Assembly: GCF_003589595.1 (NCBI RefSeq)
Contig: NW_020654810.1
Coordinates: 17,510,594 to 17,574,593, forward strand
DNA: 64,000 nt
Source of the DNA: Hyposmocoma kahamanoa
Taxonomy: Eukaryota; Arthropoda; Insecta; Lepidoptera; Cosmopterigidae
Direction: 5' to 3'
The position numbers were made by a program, and so were the translations under genes. The notes beneath the pieces were generated by a model. That model had not been told where the DNA came from and did not search any database. It saw only the letters and a list, made by a program, of their open reading frames with translations. Positions 11,501 to 22,405 of the stretch are shown piece after piece. Position 1 is the stretch's first letter. Each line of letters begins with the position of its first letter.

Positions 11501-13701
11501 GGAATAAGGTTTAAATTTAAGTGTACGCTATACAACAATAACTTTAATTATTGCTGCTTATCGGCCGCCATTTCTTTATATGTTACAAGACGGATTTTTG
11601 CAAATGTGTGCATATATTTTGATGGGAGCGCGTAGATTTTATGAATGAAATAGAACACGTCGATCCGACGGCTTACCTCGCGCTGATTGGTTGAGGTGCA
11701 TCGGAACAAGTTATTATGCGTTTAAATGTGAATATTTTGAATAAACGTTGTTTAAGTGGTGGGGTATGCGCGGTGCAACTGGTAATAGGTATGCGTGATT
11801 TTTTAGGCAAGCCAGTGGGAATCGAGTTACATGGACGCCTCGCCACTGCTTGGTATTGGTCCAAATTTGAAAAAAAATATTCCACCTCTAAGGGTGGCAA
11901 ACTACGGAATAAATCTGGTTTTGCGCGCCGATTCCTGTAACCGATGTCAATATAACTTGGCAAATAAATGTAATTCCACGAACTTTTGAGATCTGTTTCT
12001 TTTATAAAAATGTTACAATTATGTGAATTACATTTAATAACATGGCCATCAAACATGTGTCATCGACTATTTAAACGTTGTTGAAGCCGTAAATTATCCA
12101 TAACCGAAAATAGTATTGCTTTGTACAATTGGCCGCACGTCAGCGAATTTGTTTTAGTTCCTTCTCATGTTACTGTTGCAGATTTTGTTTTGACGTCTGA
12201 CGTGTACTTTACTGACGACTATGGTTAGTTCGTAGTTAGTGCAATACGGTGTCAAGATACCTACAGATTGTTCGATTTTTTGACGTTCGACGCATGTGTG
12301 CAGACAAAATCGAGTAAATTACTTACACAAAAGACGATCGACAATGTATTTTTTGTCGATCGATACTGTGGGATTTACATTAGGCGTAGGTGCGATTTTA
12401 ACCTGTACAATATGACTGATCGCTAACAGGTGACAGTCCCATATCTTTTCTACACAAGTTTTGTTTGTAGTGACCCTCCCTAACAACCTCATGGTTATAC
12501 AGGAAGGGCTCTATAATCTGTGCAAGCAAGCCCGCGGGTAAACACGCACCTACTCAGTCAGGTGCTGACCCCAGATCAGCCCGTTTGGACGAACTACATC
12601 CGGTTCTCAGAAGGCTTAGTGCCTTGGGTGCTGCTTCAGGTGCAATCACAGTACCCTCCCCATTTTCCAAATAGGTACCAGAGCCGTAAGCGCGCTCACT
12701 TCCCGTTGCGCATTACGCAAGTAACGGTTGCCAACGCTAAGTCGTTCACTCTAAAGTCCACTACCAAATCTCCTCTATAAAGCACGCTCACTTCCTGACG
12801 CCGCGAAACGGCCTCTCTCCAGTTCCCAGATTCCTACGTGGCTGGAGGGACCGGAGGATGTCTAGCTCATCGTCTACTAGCTCTCCGGGCTAGTGCCGGA
12901 CATAGCTTCCGACTTAAAGGGCAAGTCACGTGGCCCGCGCGTCTCCTCGCCTTAGGCCCTCGTCTAGACCGCTATTAAGACGCGCTAGCTGCGCGCGGGA
13001 TGAACGCTCTGGCCATATGCTACTTAGCATATGCTACAGATAACTATGTCAGAAGTGAGTCCCATACCGAAGTCGCTGGTGGACACCAGCGACGCCCATG
13101 AAGGCGCATCACTGGCGGAGGGATTGGCCTGGTCGCCCACTGTAACCTGGTCTTTCCGGTGAGCCCGCAGTCTCCCAGGAACTCCCTATCTCTATCAGGT
13201 GATAGTAACGATTGTCAAAAATCGATCAAATCTGCAAATTGTATTGTATAAAGGCAGCGATCAGTACATAGACTATCGTCGGTCGCTGTTCGTATTAAAC
13301 AGCCAATAATCTTCACAGGACGTCGTGGTTTGCGTCCGTACTTACCACCATTGTGCTTAAACTAGGTCTCACTAAAAACATCTAATGGTTTTATTACTTC
13401 GTCCGCATTACTTAAAGTAAGGAATAAATTATTTAAATTATTTATGATAGTGTTCTCATTTCAGGATACCCCAAACCTTGCCCTCCGCACGGCTTACGAA
13501 TTGATGAAGCGAGTCAAAACGATGAACTTCAATCGTTATAGGATTATTAGCATTGTTACTATAGGACAGAAAAGGTCTCAAAGCTACAATAATGCCATTA
13601 CATTGTTATGGGATGACGAGAGAGATGATTACGTCGATGTTCACAAAGAACTTTCCACTTGTTTTATACAAGCCACTATATTTGGGATTTATCTTGACTA
13701 A
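8533..13701 (+). CDS. Tctex1-type dynein light chain, four exons (181 aa)
   Basis: Exons: 8533-8595, 8703-8801, 9325-9471 and 13465-13701. All three introns have GT..AG ends (donors gtaagt, gtaaat, gtacgt; acceptors tttcag, ttttag, tttcag) and all are phase 0, so the frames join without a stop: 21+33+49+78 codons, then TAA. Residues 1-60 are polar and probably disordered. Residues about 67-181 form the Tctex1 fold: YFPTYQLNPCAKF, then LLEENFTGHKY, DTPNLALRTAYELMKRV, FNRYRIISIVTIGQKR, LWDDERDDYVDV and the end TIFGIYLD. The TIGQKR and LW(D/N)xExD blocks are family hallmarks. The length and the N-terminal extension resemble the DYNLT5/TCTEX1D1 group. The family binds dynein intermediate chain in cytoplasmic or axonemal dynein. 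An in-frame TAA at 8503-8505 precedes the ATG. I see no disruption, so it is probably functional. Confidence 0.9.
8811..9003 (-). mobile_element. tRNA-derived SINE in intron 2 of the Tctex1 gene
   Basis: On the - strand the copy has a tRNA-like head with B box GGGTTCGATCCCCGG and a body reading 'TATTGTCTCGGGTCTGGGTG' followed by 'GATTTCCATGATACAAGTGC'. The same family occurs on the + strand at 37762-37995. Its 3' end starts about 10 bases after the exon 2 donor. The head also folds on itself, with CTACAGATGTG and CACATCTGTAG about 20 bases apart. Confidence 0.75.
9243..9291. repeat. Perfect 22-bp inverted repeat with 5-nt loop in intron 2
   Basis: Arms 9243-9264 and 9270-9291 are exact reverse complements (CTGTTAAACTAGATG... 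and its mirror), loop ATTAC. The hairpin ends 33 bases before the first base of exon 3, close to where the branch point would be. Confidence 0.9.
10365..10515. mobile_element. Foldback MITE in intron 3
   Basis: Two arms of roughly 65 bp are imperfect reverse complements around an A-rich centre (about 10431-10447). The best-matching part is TATCAGTCATCCCATCA (from about 10392) against its mirror TGATGGAATGACTGATA, plus CGGTACCTACAATG against CATTGTAGGTACCG. There is no coding content. No clear target duplication is seen. Confidence 0.7.
10580..10798 (-). mobile_element. Family B element fragment, copy 2
   Basis: On the - strand this has the family B start (TGACCCGACATATAGGGAG) and the first ~200 bp, ending near the 'GTAGTAGCGGGCTAGACTAG' block. 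It is 3'-truncated compared with copies 1 and 3. Confidence 0.65.
12423..13201 (-). mobile_element. Family B element, copy 3, with 10-bp flanking repeats
   Basis: The copy (12433-13191) is in the opposite orientation to copy 1 and collinear with it from end to end. It is flanked by CTAACAGGTG (12423-12432) and CTATCAGGTG (13192-13201), a 10-bp repeat with one mismatch. The second could overlap the degenerate element end, so the duplication is less certain than in copy 1. The 86-residue ORF at 12520-12780 has no counterpart in copy 1. Confidence 0.65.
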
Positions 13702-14237
13702 AAGTATTTTGTTGGAAGTGCATCTCTAGTTTTTAGTAGAATATTCATTTGTAGTCATATACCTAGCTTTGTGGTTTGGAACGCTACTTGGATCATTATC
13801 ATCATATATTTATAATATTTAGATGTCCTTACTTTAGCTATATCGACTTATTTTTGTGTTATATAGGTCTTACGTTAGATTTTCTCATGACTTAAATATG
13901 TTTAAGTCTTTAGTTTAATTTAGTTTGATGAGTCATTACAATTTATTTATTAAATATAACTTTCAAACTATTTAAATAACATAAACACGTACTTTAATAA
14001 TAGCTAGTCATTGTAAAAACGTTGGTTTGTAGCTGAGTAGCAATGATAAATACAGGTTCGAATACAGGTACAATTACTTAAGAACCGTGTTAGCATAGTT
14101 TGGAAGAAGGGTTGGATTAATTCCCACCGGGGCATCCTTTCGACTCGTATATATTTAGTTACTAATTAACACTTCCAATGAAACCTGATCATCACGAAAG
14201 TGCCAAATTCCCAAACCCCATTGGTATAGTCATGGAT
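13702..14237 (+). other. 3' flank of the Tctex1 gene
   Basis: The stretch should carry the 3' UTR. No AATAAA follows the stop closely; ATTAAA at 13949-13954 is the best poly(A) signal candidate. A faint tRNA-like head (GTAGCTGAGTAGC, then GGTTCGAATAC) at 14030-14080 may be a SINE remnant. Confidence 0.4.
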
Positions 14238-14425
14238 TATGAAGTTGCAGTAGGGCGAGTGCTGTACCCGGGGGTGCTTGGATGACCAAGGCACTTTGCC
14301 AGGCCTTTTGAGAACCGGATGAAGTTTGTTTCAACAGGCTGATCTGGCGTGAGGACCTGACTGATAGGGGTGTCTGTGTAAGCTTGCTTGCACAAGTTGT
14401 AGTTTCCTTCTCGAATAACAATAAA
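14238..14425 (+). mobile_element. Family B element 3' fragment, copy 4
   Basis: The block AGAACCGGATGAAGT, CTGATCTGG and CTTGCTTGCACA follows the order of the 3' part of copies 1 and 3. The end is lost where a family A repeat begins. Confidence 0.55.
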
Positions 14426-14430
14426 AATTT

Positions 14431-14645
14431 GTAGCTGTAGAGCTTCTCGTGAAAGAGTTCATCATGGGAAGAAATGTCACCATAACCGCTGGTGAAACTA
14501 CAGGCATAGGATGTGATGAGTAGTTGGGAGTATTTTCAAGTCTCTGCGATTTAAAGCTCTGATGACACTGCAACTATTCTGTGTGGGCGTATCACTTCCC
14601 ACGAGGCAAAGGACTTTGTTATCCCGTCACTTGATATTATATATA
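14431..14645 (+). repeat. Family A repeat, copy 3 (internally deleted)
   Basis: It has the family 5' start (GTAGAGCTTCTCGTGAAAGAG) and the 3' end (CCCGTCACTTGATATTATA), but about 80 bp are missing from the middle and the A-tail is replaced by an AT run. Confidence 0.6.
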
Positions 14646-14908
14646 GATAATCCTTACTTTAGAGGAGGCTCATGCCCAGTAATAGAATGATTACGACTTT
14701 CTCAGTGTTACGCAAACAGCGCATTTAAAATACCGGGGGGATACGCAGTGTTTAGTAATTAGTCTACCAATATAGTTATATACTAATAAAAGTAAAATTA
14801 TATATGCTGTGTTTTAATGTGCCTTAAGCCTCGATTACTATCAGAACCGATGTCGCCAAAACTCACACATTCTTAATTTGAAACACTACAAATTCATGAT
14901 ATTGATTG

Positions 14909-15153
14909 GTCGTAGCATTGACTTACAATTATATGGACGTCTCGGGTCCGCGCTAAAAAGTGTCCGCACTTGTAAGGCGCTAAAATCGTATACAGAGCGC
15001 CAAACTCCGCTTTAGTCTTCATTTGTTCGACTGACAGCGCGATACTGCGATGACATTACAATTTAAATTTCGAATAGGTTGACTTGGGACATGTTTTTCG
15101 TGGTTTTTGTATTAGACCCGTCGTCCATTTAATTGTAAGTCAATGGGTCGTAG
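14909..15153. mobile_element. TIR element with 8-bp duplication, copy 1 (P- or hAT-like MITE)
   Basis: The element (14917-15145, 229 bp) begins CATTGACTTACAATTATATG and ends with the reverse complement of CATTGACTTACAATTAAATG. It is flanked by GGTCGTAG at 14909-14916 and 15146-15153, a perfect 8-bp duplication. No ORF is present. A second full copy lies at 46922-47207 and a solo terminal remnant at 21218-21235. An 8-bp duplication fits the P and hAT superfamilies; the TIR starting CA favours P. Confidence 0.85.
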
Positions 15154-16420
15154 TTTCAAATTTAAAAAGAAACAGGTTCTTAACATAATTTAAACTTTAC
15201 CCTGTTGGCATATCGTTGAAAGTTCAATACCATCAATAGGTATTATTACAAGTTGGACGTTTTGATATTATATTGAAATTTCAATGTGCTGCCATTTAGT
15301 GGTTCATTGCTAAACGACGACGAATTGGAGTTATTAATTTAGTTCTCCAAACAAGAAGCAACCATATTGCAGGGGTATAAGCTTTACTTTCGTTTCTTGT
15401 AACAAAAAAAATATTTCCATAAACAGAAATTTATTAAAATGAGACTTTCCGATGATGTGAAATACCACCACGGATAATATTTTTGGTGCGGCTTTCTTTT
15501 TTGCACTCCAAAATAGCACAATATGGCAATGTTCTAGGATTTAGAGATTTGCACGAAAGAATGACACAAGTATACCATACAAAGCGAAAATGGCGACTTC
15601 GGAGCTCAGATCGGTCTTTCGAGACCTGTAGTAGGTACGCGTCAGACGTTATATAACCACTTTTACTGTACTTATCGTTCTGTGATGCTAACACTAAATG
15701 CAAATAGGCTTCAAAGGTGTTGATTAGCGTTAATGTACGTAAACATGTGTGACATAGTATGCATAATTGATTGAGACTGCTTGTATGATTTCGAATTGTT
15801 GCTGTTACGCCATTATTTTGAATTTACAGTATAGTACGTGACCTGTAGTGATGTCATACGATTAGAAATGCTCTTTTGTGACCTGCAAGGTTGTTTGAGG
15901 TAGACAAAATATTGTTCGATGTACACTAAGTTTGAAAGTTATATATTAATGAATTGTAGATTTTATCACGCATGGTATTTCTTTTGAGGAGATTAGATTT
16001 AAGGCCTCAGTTAAGCGGTGAAGTCCAGTGAAGAAGCGTGGCATACTGGTTTAAGAAGTAACTTGTTACTTGGTGTAACGGGCTGGTGTCCGCAAACCGA
16101 CGTCAAGGCGTCTATTTTGCGTGTTAAGAAGTAATTAAATCTAATGTAATTTAACTGCACTTTTAAGTAGAGTAAAGAAAGGAAAATTATTATAGAATAA
16201 AGGGCATTGTTGAATATTCAAACTCTATGCTGTTAATTTGTTGTGAGACGAAATAAAATATTTATTATTCTTACTGAGTGTGTGTTTACATGAAACAGAA
16301 TGGCGTATTCAGCATCGACTCTTCTGATGATGCCGAAATGTACTGATAACTAAATGTGGTTTCAACCTTTAGTTGTAATTTTTGGTATTGTGAAATCCAA
16401 GAAAAAATTTTTTTAACTTT
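15154..16420. other. Intergenic DNA
   Basis: No gene or clear repeat is visible. Overlapping - strand ORFs at 15334-15703 have no domain I can name. Confidence 0.4.
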
Positions 16421-16560
16421 TTATTTATTTATTTATTTGCATTCCATAATGTACATTACAGATGTTTTACATATATTGAGATCAAATTATGGACCCTGAA
16501 TAGGGCACAGCAAATAGTAGAAGAGAGGACTAGTCTCATAATTGTTACACTTACTAATAT
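16421..16560 (-). mobile_element. LINE 3'-end remnant
   Basis: A (TTTA)n run at 16421-16438 followed by 'CATTCCATAATGTACATTACAG' has the layout of the 3' end of - strand LINEs in this window (compare 22406-22450). It is probably a separate 3'-end fragment next to the LINE at 16561-17530. Confidence 0.4.
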
Positions 16561-16584
16561 ATTATTATTTATTTATTTATTTAC

Positions 16585-16619
<35 letters not shown>

Positions 16620-17530
16620 TGATATATACCAACGCCAACCGCTTTATATTATTATATTTATTATCGACTAGTTACTAAATTCAGATACCAAATTTATCTT
16701 CTAAAAACTCTTTTACATTATAATAACTTTTCTTTATGAGAAAATTCTTTAAGTTTTTAAAGAAAATCTTGTTATTTTGTTCATTTTTTATAATTTCCGG
16801 AAGATTGTTATATATTTTTATTGACATGGTGTATGGACTAGATAAATGCATATTTAATCTTGAATATGGTAGTACTAATCTGTTTATATTTCGTAATGTA
16901 TATTTAATGGGGATGGCTTTACGGTTTTTATACAAGTCTTGATGGTTTCGTACAAATTTACAAACTTCTAGTATATAGATACATGGGAGAGTCAGGATTT
17001 CATGTTTGATAAAATGAGGTTTACAGCTATCTGTTTGGGCAATATTTGTGAGGATTCTAATTAATTTCTTTTGTAAAGTGAAGAGGCTAGGCGTATCCGT
17101 GCTATTGCCCCATAGAATTATAGCATAGTTTAACCAAGCGTAAGCGAAGGCATAATAGGTAGTTAAAGCAGTTTTAAAGTCTGTAGTTTTTTTTAATTCT
17201 CTTAAAGCATATACAAATTTGGACAATTTAGATTTTAGCTTTTGAACATGTTTTTTCCAATTTAAATGCTTATCAATGTCAACTCCCAACAATGTATAAA
17301 CATCAACGGGCGTTATTTCTGTACCCTGGTATTGTACGGAAACATATAGCGGGGTCTTTTGATGAGGGTGAAAAGTTATAATTTTAGTTTTTGATAAGTT
17401 AATTTCGAGGTTGTGATCGTTAAGCCAATTTGTTGTAGTTTCAAGCAGAGATGTAAGGCTTTCCTTCAGATTTATACTATCATTACATGAAGTGAGGATT
17501 GAGATGTCATCAGCAAATAACACTATTCTA
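16561..17530 (-). mobile_element. 5'-truncated LINE, ORF2 C-terminal part (CR1/Jockey group)
   Basis: A 280-residue open frame (17523-16681) starts at the reverse transcriptase motif FADD (LFADDISIL), continues through the RT thumb (LEINLSKTKIITF, LLGVDIDKHLNWKKHV) and ends with the conserved C-terminal block YNNLPEII...FKNLKNFLIKKSYYNVKEFL. The fingers, palm start and endonuclease are missing, so it cannot act alone. It ends in a (TAA)n microsatellite at 16584-16618, a usual 3' tail type in this LINE group. The frame is intact for 280 codons, so the insertion is fairly young. Confidence 0.85.
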
Positions 17531-17952
17531 TATAATAAATAAAACTATTTTTAATAATATAATATATTTTTAATATAATAAAACTATTCCAATGTACGTC
17601 TAATCTTCAATTCTCATGTATTATTCATATAAACATTGCAAGCAAATCTTCACAAATTAAAAGTTGCTTTCAACACTTTAATTGAATCGTGTGATATTCA
17701 TATTTTGGTTATCAGCTGTATGGACTAGTCGAGACAGACTAAATAAACAACGAATACAATGCAGCCATAAATAAACACATTTGATTAAAAACTTTATTAC
17801 ACACTCGATAGCTCCGAGCTGTTGATTAAATTTTGAATTAAATGGAGGTCTGAATGGCGTCTAGTCTATGTTTCATGTCTATGAGAATTGTGGAGCGAGG
17901 CTTACACTTATGTACTAGCAAATTCCTGATCTTATAGAATCTCTTTAATAGA

Positions 17953-18876
17953 AGGGTCGGTATAATGTCTGTATAAAAGGGTAGGTATAATGACATATCT
18001 TCTAAATGACCAGATCAGCATAAGGACAAGATCGCAAAACGACAACCTCTGTAGAAAGACCATGACTTACAATGATTTGGTAGCAAAACGACTAGATATC
18101 GAAATGACCATATCGTTAAATAGACGACATGATACAACAACAATGTACAGTTTAGTTAAACTTGGACCTTTTCAAGGCGAGAGTTGATAGACGATACTTA
18201 GGTGTACATGCTACATCGTCGACCTCATCATCTCTTTCCATCAGGTGTGGAAGTCAAATGCGCACTTATTTTTAACAATAATAAAAACAAAATTCAAAAA
18301 ATATGAATGAAAATAAAGTTATAAACTTGTTTCCATTTTATACTATAAATTGTACTTAATAGTGGAAATATTTTTGAGAAATGTAATGTCAGTCTTCTTA
18401 AGGTTCGCGTGGCTAAAGTTTCTATTATTTTCAAACGCTGGAACTCGGCTTCTTTTTTTAGTGAATGTAGATTAATGTAAGATTAATGCAGACTTGTGCT
18501 GCATTCGAATATTCTACATGCGATTTCAGTTAAAAAACTCACTGTAGATATTATGAATAAGAGGATTATAATTTTATTTTACAATAATTTTTATTTGGCA
18601 AGGTTGCTTAAACAAACAAAAATACGTATACATATAAAATTTTGTTTATGATGACACTAAATGTTTAACCAAACTGTACTTTGAAAAAACAATAACAAAA
18701 TCTAATTATTTTGCTACCTAGTCGTTGTACCATGTTGTCCATTTTAACGATATAGTCATTTCGATATCTAGTCGTTTTGCTACCAAGCCATTGTCAGTTA
18801 AAATCTGTGTCGCTTTGCGATCTAGTTCTCATGATGATTGTCATTTTGAAGATAGTCTTTTTATGATACCGACCCT
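17953..18876. mobile_element. Foldback element with ~165-bp inverted repeats
   Basis: Arms at about 17953-18137 and 18712-18876 are imperfect reverse complements over their whole length; the outer ends read AGGGTCGGTAT and ATACCGACCCT, and the inner block GGTAGCAAAACGACTAGATA is matched exactly. Each arm is itself built of degenerate ~15-bp units around 'AAATGAC' and 'AAACGAC'. The ~575-bp centre contains a LINE 3' fragment (18165-18295). There is no transposase ORF. Confidence 0.75.
18165..18295 (+). mobile_element. LINE 3'-UTR fragment
   Basis: The stretch is collinear with 39976-40095, downstream of a LINE C-terminal coding region: 'CTTTTCAAGGC', 'CATGCTACAT', 'GTCGA', 'TTTCCATC' and 'GTCAAATGCGCACTTATTT' occur in the same order. 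It is therefore the 3' end of the same LINE family. Confidence 0.6.
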
Positions 18877-19939
18877 AATAAACTATAGAGGCAAATTTTT
18901 AAATGTGTGGGAGACATGTATTGGTAAATTTAAAAGGGGTTCAAAAAATTAACCACTCAGAAAGCGACAACGCCCCACCCTCCCCCACTCGCATGAGGGA
19001 GCGAACGATCATCGAGGGCTGATGGTGATCCACCATCGCCCGCCTCACGCTCAGGGCGCCGCGCCACGTCTCATCTTCGTGGCTAACAGAATCTCACGTA
19101 TTGTGAAACTCGCTTGAAGAGCTTACTATAGAAATGATCCTATGAAGTAAGGTCTTAACTTCGCTTTTACACCCGAAACTACTTATACTCCGCATGTAAC
19201 AAAACGATAGCGCGTTTCAGGATACAACTAATGCCATCTAGTGGTGTTTCAAGGTAACTATTTGCCGCCATTTTAAGATGGTCGTCCGGCGTCAGTAACA
19301 ACAAGCTACTTGCGTAGGAGCACGTGGAATTATGGCGTTAATTGAAATGCGACCCTATTTCGTTTGTGATAGAGAACATTAAGTGATATTAAGTGACGAA
19401 CTCGCTTACAATGTGAATTTCGATAAAGAGTGTGATATAGTTTTACAGGTAAAGTTTGTAGAATGATAACAAAATGAAATAATAATACAAACTTATTATT
19501 TATTATTATTATTATTGTATTATATGGGTCATGTGGCGTGAAATAAATGACTAACAAATAAAACAAGGTTTTATTTTAAAATTTGTGGGTCAGTCGGCTG
19601 GTTACCGGCTAGACAAACGTGACAAGTTCAATGCTGCAAATTGGTAGGTCAATGTTGCAAATCAAAATGGAAATCTTAATTGATTTAGTCATGACAAAAA
19701 AAATATAGGTATCTCAAAGAAGAAACGACTGTAATAGTGACTAACCATTTTATATGTAGAACCAGTTTCTTCAGAAATAGAGTGGGTAGGTAGCGGATTA
19801 CATAACAAATGTAAGTAAAATATTGTGTAATTGTTTACCTAATTTACACCTTCTCCACTTGTAACAGTGCATAATGCGTAGTGTGTATTTGAAATCAATA
19901 ATCAAAAAGTTTTACTTTTTCATCGGATGTGTTAACTGT
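18877..19939. other. Intergenic DNA with a GC-rich patch
   Basis: A GC-rich patch at 18955-19085 (CCCCACCCTCCCCCACTCGC) stands out from the AT-rich background; it could be a LINE 3' UTR or an exon of unknown gene, but no frame is convincing. A short (TTA)n run lies at 19495-19518. Confidence 0.4.
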
Positions 19940-20218
19940 AGAAGCCGTGGTAGCTACCACGGTTTATAATGGTTTGACCGACCACCTCTCAAGCAGAAAG
20001 CCGTGGGTTCGAATCCGGGCTCGCACCTCTGAGTTCTCGGAAATTATAAATTTAATTTGAAAACTACAATGACCTTTTCGGTGAATAAAAACATCGTGAT
20101 GAAAACAGGTTTACAGTTTACAGCCCTCGAAAAACGTGTGAATTTCCCCAACCCGCATTGAGCCAGCGTAGTGTTTATGGGTAATAAATAGGTTAATGTT
20201 GATGATGATATATTAACT
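19940..20218 (+). mobile_element. Lepidopteran tRNA-derived SINE, copy 1
   Basis: The tRNA-like head has GAAGCCGTGGTAGC and B box GGGTTCGAATCCGGG. The body has 'TTTTCGGTGAATAAAAACATC', 'CCAACCCGCATTGAGCCAGC' and a terminal 'GATGATGAT', the structure of the common moth SINE. The head contains a perfect palindrome CCGTGGTAGCTACCACGG (19945-19962). Possible short target repeats TTAACTGTA and TTAACTATA flank it. Confidence 0.8.
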
Positions 20219-21209
20219 ATAAAACTAATACAGTTGTTACTTCCATTTTTATTTACAACTTCTTTTTTGACTTCACATATTAACGAATGTCATACTATTG
20301 TTATTGTATTTGTTCTAGATGAAATTATTTCTTGCCAGCATTGTAATTAAAGTTTATAGTTAATAAGTAAAATTCTCATTATCTTGTTATATCCATCTGG
20401 CCACATTTAATCCGAAATAAGTGATGTACTGATGTGGAAAACAGGTTTCACTGTACCGTGAATGGCTTTTGTGCGTCGAGTGGAAAGCCTTATGACTTTC
20501 ATTGAAAAGGTTATATTAGTTCTGGGACATGGTCTTATAAACCTTTTGCAGCTAGACGATTTCATTTATTGATACCTCTTTAGAATATTTGCTTCGTTTA
20601 TTGCTTATAAAGTGTATACTATCTGTATGTACTAAGGTAGTCATGATATTGAAAATGCTCCTGTTTTCTACTTTTTAGGCGACCTCAAAGCTACTTTTAC
20701 AAAATGGATATCAATGAGAACAAAATATTCACTTTCGGTCAAAAGTCACGGGTAACTATAGTTACCAGTAAATAACAGTACCCGATTGATGAACTGTTTT
20801 ACAAATAATTTTAGTATTACCACATGTATAACACCAAATTTTTACTAGTATTTTACTGTTAAATACTCGATATCTTAGTATAAAGAACCAAATATTCATG
20901 ATGCGTTATAGGGATAACAGAAAAAAATGTGAAAAAAAAAACTTTGGCGGGATTGTTGACGTTTAGTGTTTGATGAGGACTTAAATTGAGATAGATGACA
21001 ATATTAATTAATTTCTGTAATTATTACCTACCAAAATGATCGTCAGGATGTGCTTTTTCAGATGGTGTCAAAACTTTAACATTTGATATCTTATTGGAAT
21101 CACAATCTTATTGGAAAAAAGGCCATCAAAGTGGAGGTCATCGTACCTTGTGATTGTTTTTTTGAAGAAAAACTTATTCATTATAAATACTTTTTGAAGT
21201 AAAATATCA
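20219..21209. other. AT-rich intergenic DNA
   Basis: I see no gene. A 16-bp palindrome GGTAACTATAGTTACC lies at about 20750. Confidence 0.45.
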
Positions 21210-21243
21210 CATAAACACATTGACTTACAATTATACATAAACA
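21210..21243. other. Solo-TIR excision footprint flanked by 8-bp repeats
   Basis: CATAAACA at 21210-21217 and 21236-21243 enclose CATTGACTTACAATTATA (21218-21235). The enclosed 18 bases are identical to the left end of the TIR element at 14917 and 46922, and the flanking duplication has the same length, 8 bp, as both full copies. This is what remains after loss of the element body. Confidence 0.75.
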
Positions 21244-22138
21244 CATAACTTTATTCAATAGAGGTTGTATTAAAACCTTTTTTAGGTCGTTATATTGTGA
21301 GTTGGGACAGGATTCATCAATTTTCTTCCTCGCGAGCTATAGTTTTTTTTTACGCCATTTTCGCAAATTTTCGCGATTTTCGTCGCTCCCCACGACTGTT
21401 ATTAATTTATTTTAAAAATAGTTCCACATTATATTCACATGATTCTAGTGTTAATCGATAGGTATTTAAATTCTTGTCATCTTTATATATGTTTTGTTTA
21501 TTAATACATTGAATATACAACGTAGTTAGAAGTTAAAGCCTAAAATACTATGAAAATTTCTCAGAAGTGTTCAGTGTACTCAGTAATTAACAAATAAAGT
21601 TGTCGTATTACAATCATAACTGAAGTCTCAACAAAAGCTACAGCGTATGCAGATAAGTGCATTTATCGCCTATGTTATTCTTTTTATGGTAGCTTAATAG
21701 GTTCTTGAGTTTCACATGTTTATATTATACGTGTCTTATCGCCGCCCGTAATGTAAACAATAAAAAAGGTACCAACTGATTAGAAAAGTGACAGGTATCA
21801 AATGTCACGCGCGCCGACGATCAAGTAGTTAAAAGCCAACCACTTAGGAACTTAAAATAGACAAAAAATAGCAGTACAAAGCTAGTAACAAACGGTCTTA
21901 TTACTAGTTTATACATAATTATGCACTACCAACAATATCATCCACGAATTACTATAATAATGATCCTGTTGCCACCTAATTAATTATAATATCTTGGAAA
22001 TAAGATATTAGTTAATCTATAATAATAATATTGGAAGACGTGTACACTAACTAAACTTCAAATTCCAGTTAATCATGCTAGGTACTCAGTAATTCTATAA
22101 CAGCTGCCCTAAAGTCAGTGTCTGAAAGGTGTACAATG
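21244..22138. other. AT-rich intergenic DNA
   Basis: No gene or clear repeat is visible. Confidence 0.45.
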
Positions 22139-22405
22139 TCTACAATACAATACAATACAATACAATATGCTTTATTACTCTCAATAAGGTATAGTTACAG
22201 TGTATGAATACATTAAAAATACAATTATTAATTACTAAAAATAAAAATAACAAATGCCTTAGTGAGAGCTGGGGTCTGTACTAGGTTGGAAACCTGTGTT
22301 ACAGATCACCAGGCTCACTCCCTCTTAGTGTAATAGAAAACGTGACATAAACTCAATATAAAAATACAAATAAGTTACAAAATTAAGCATAGGCTATCAA
22401 GTGCA
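22139..22405 (-). mobile_element. LINE 3' UTR with (TATTG)n tail
   Basis: On the - strand a ~230-bp non-coding segment ends in a pentanucleotide tail, seen on the + strand as (CAATA)n at 22139-22168. Such tails mark 3' ends of CR1/Jockey-group LINEs. It abuts another 3' end at 22406, so two LINE ends lie side by side. Confidence 0.6.

Larger units (their letters stand above)
9472..13464 (+). other. Intron 3 of the Tctex1 gene
   Basis: This 3,993-bp intron holds a foldback MITE (10365-10515) and two family B copies (10580-10798 and 12423-13201). The rest is AT-rich, apart from a GC-richer patch at 11640-11950 with overlapping ORFs on both strands (11716-11940 +, 11673-12056 -) that I do not recognise and take as old repeat sequence. 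Confidence 0.7.

Noticed and set aside
11673..12056. 127-codon ORF on the - strand in intron 3 of the Tctex1 gene
   Set aside because: An overlapping + strand ORF is equally open and neither resembles a protein; probably an old repeat.
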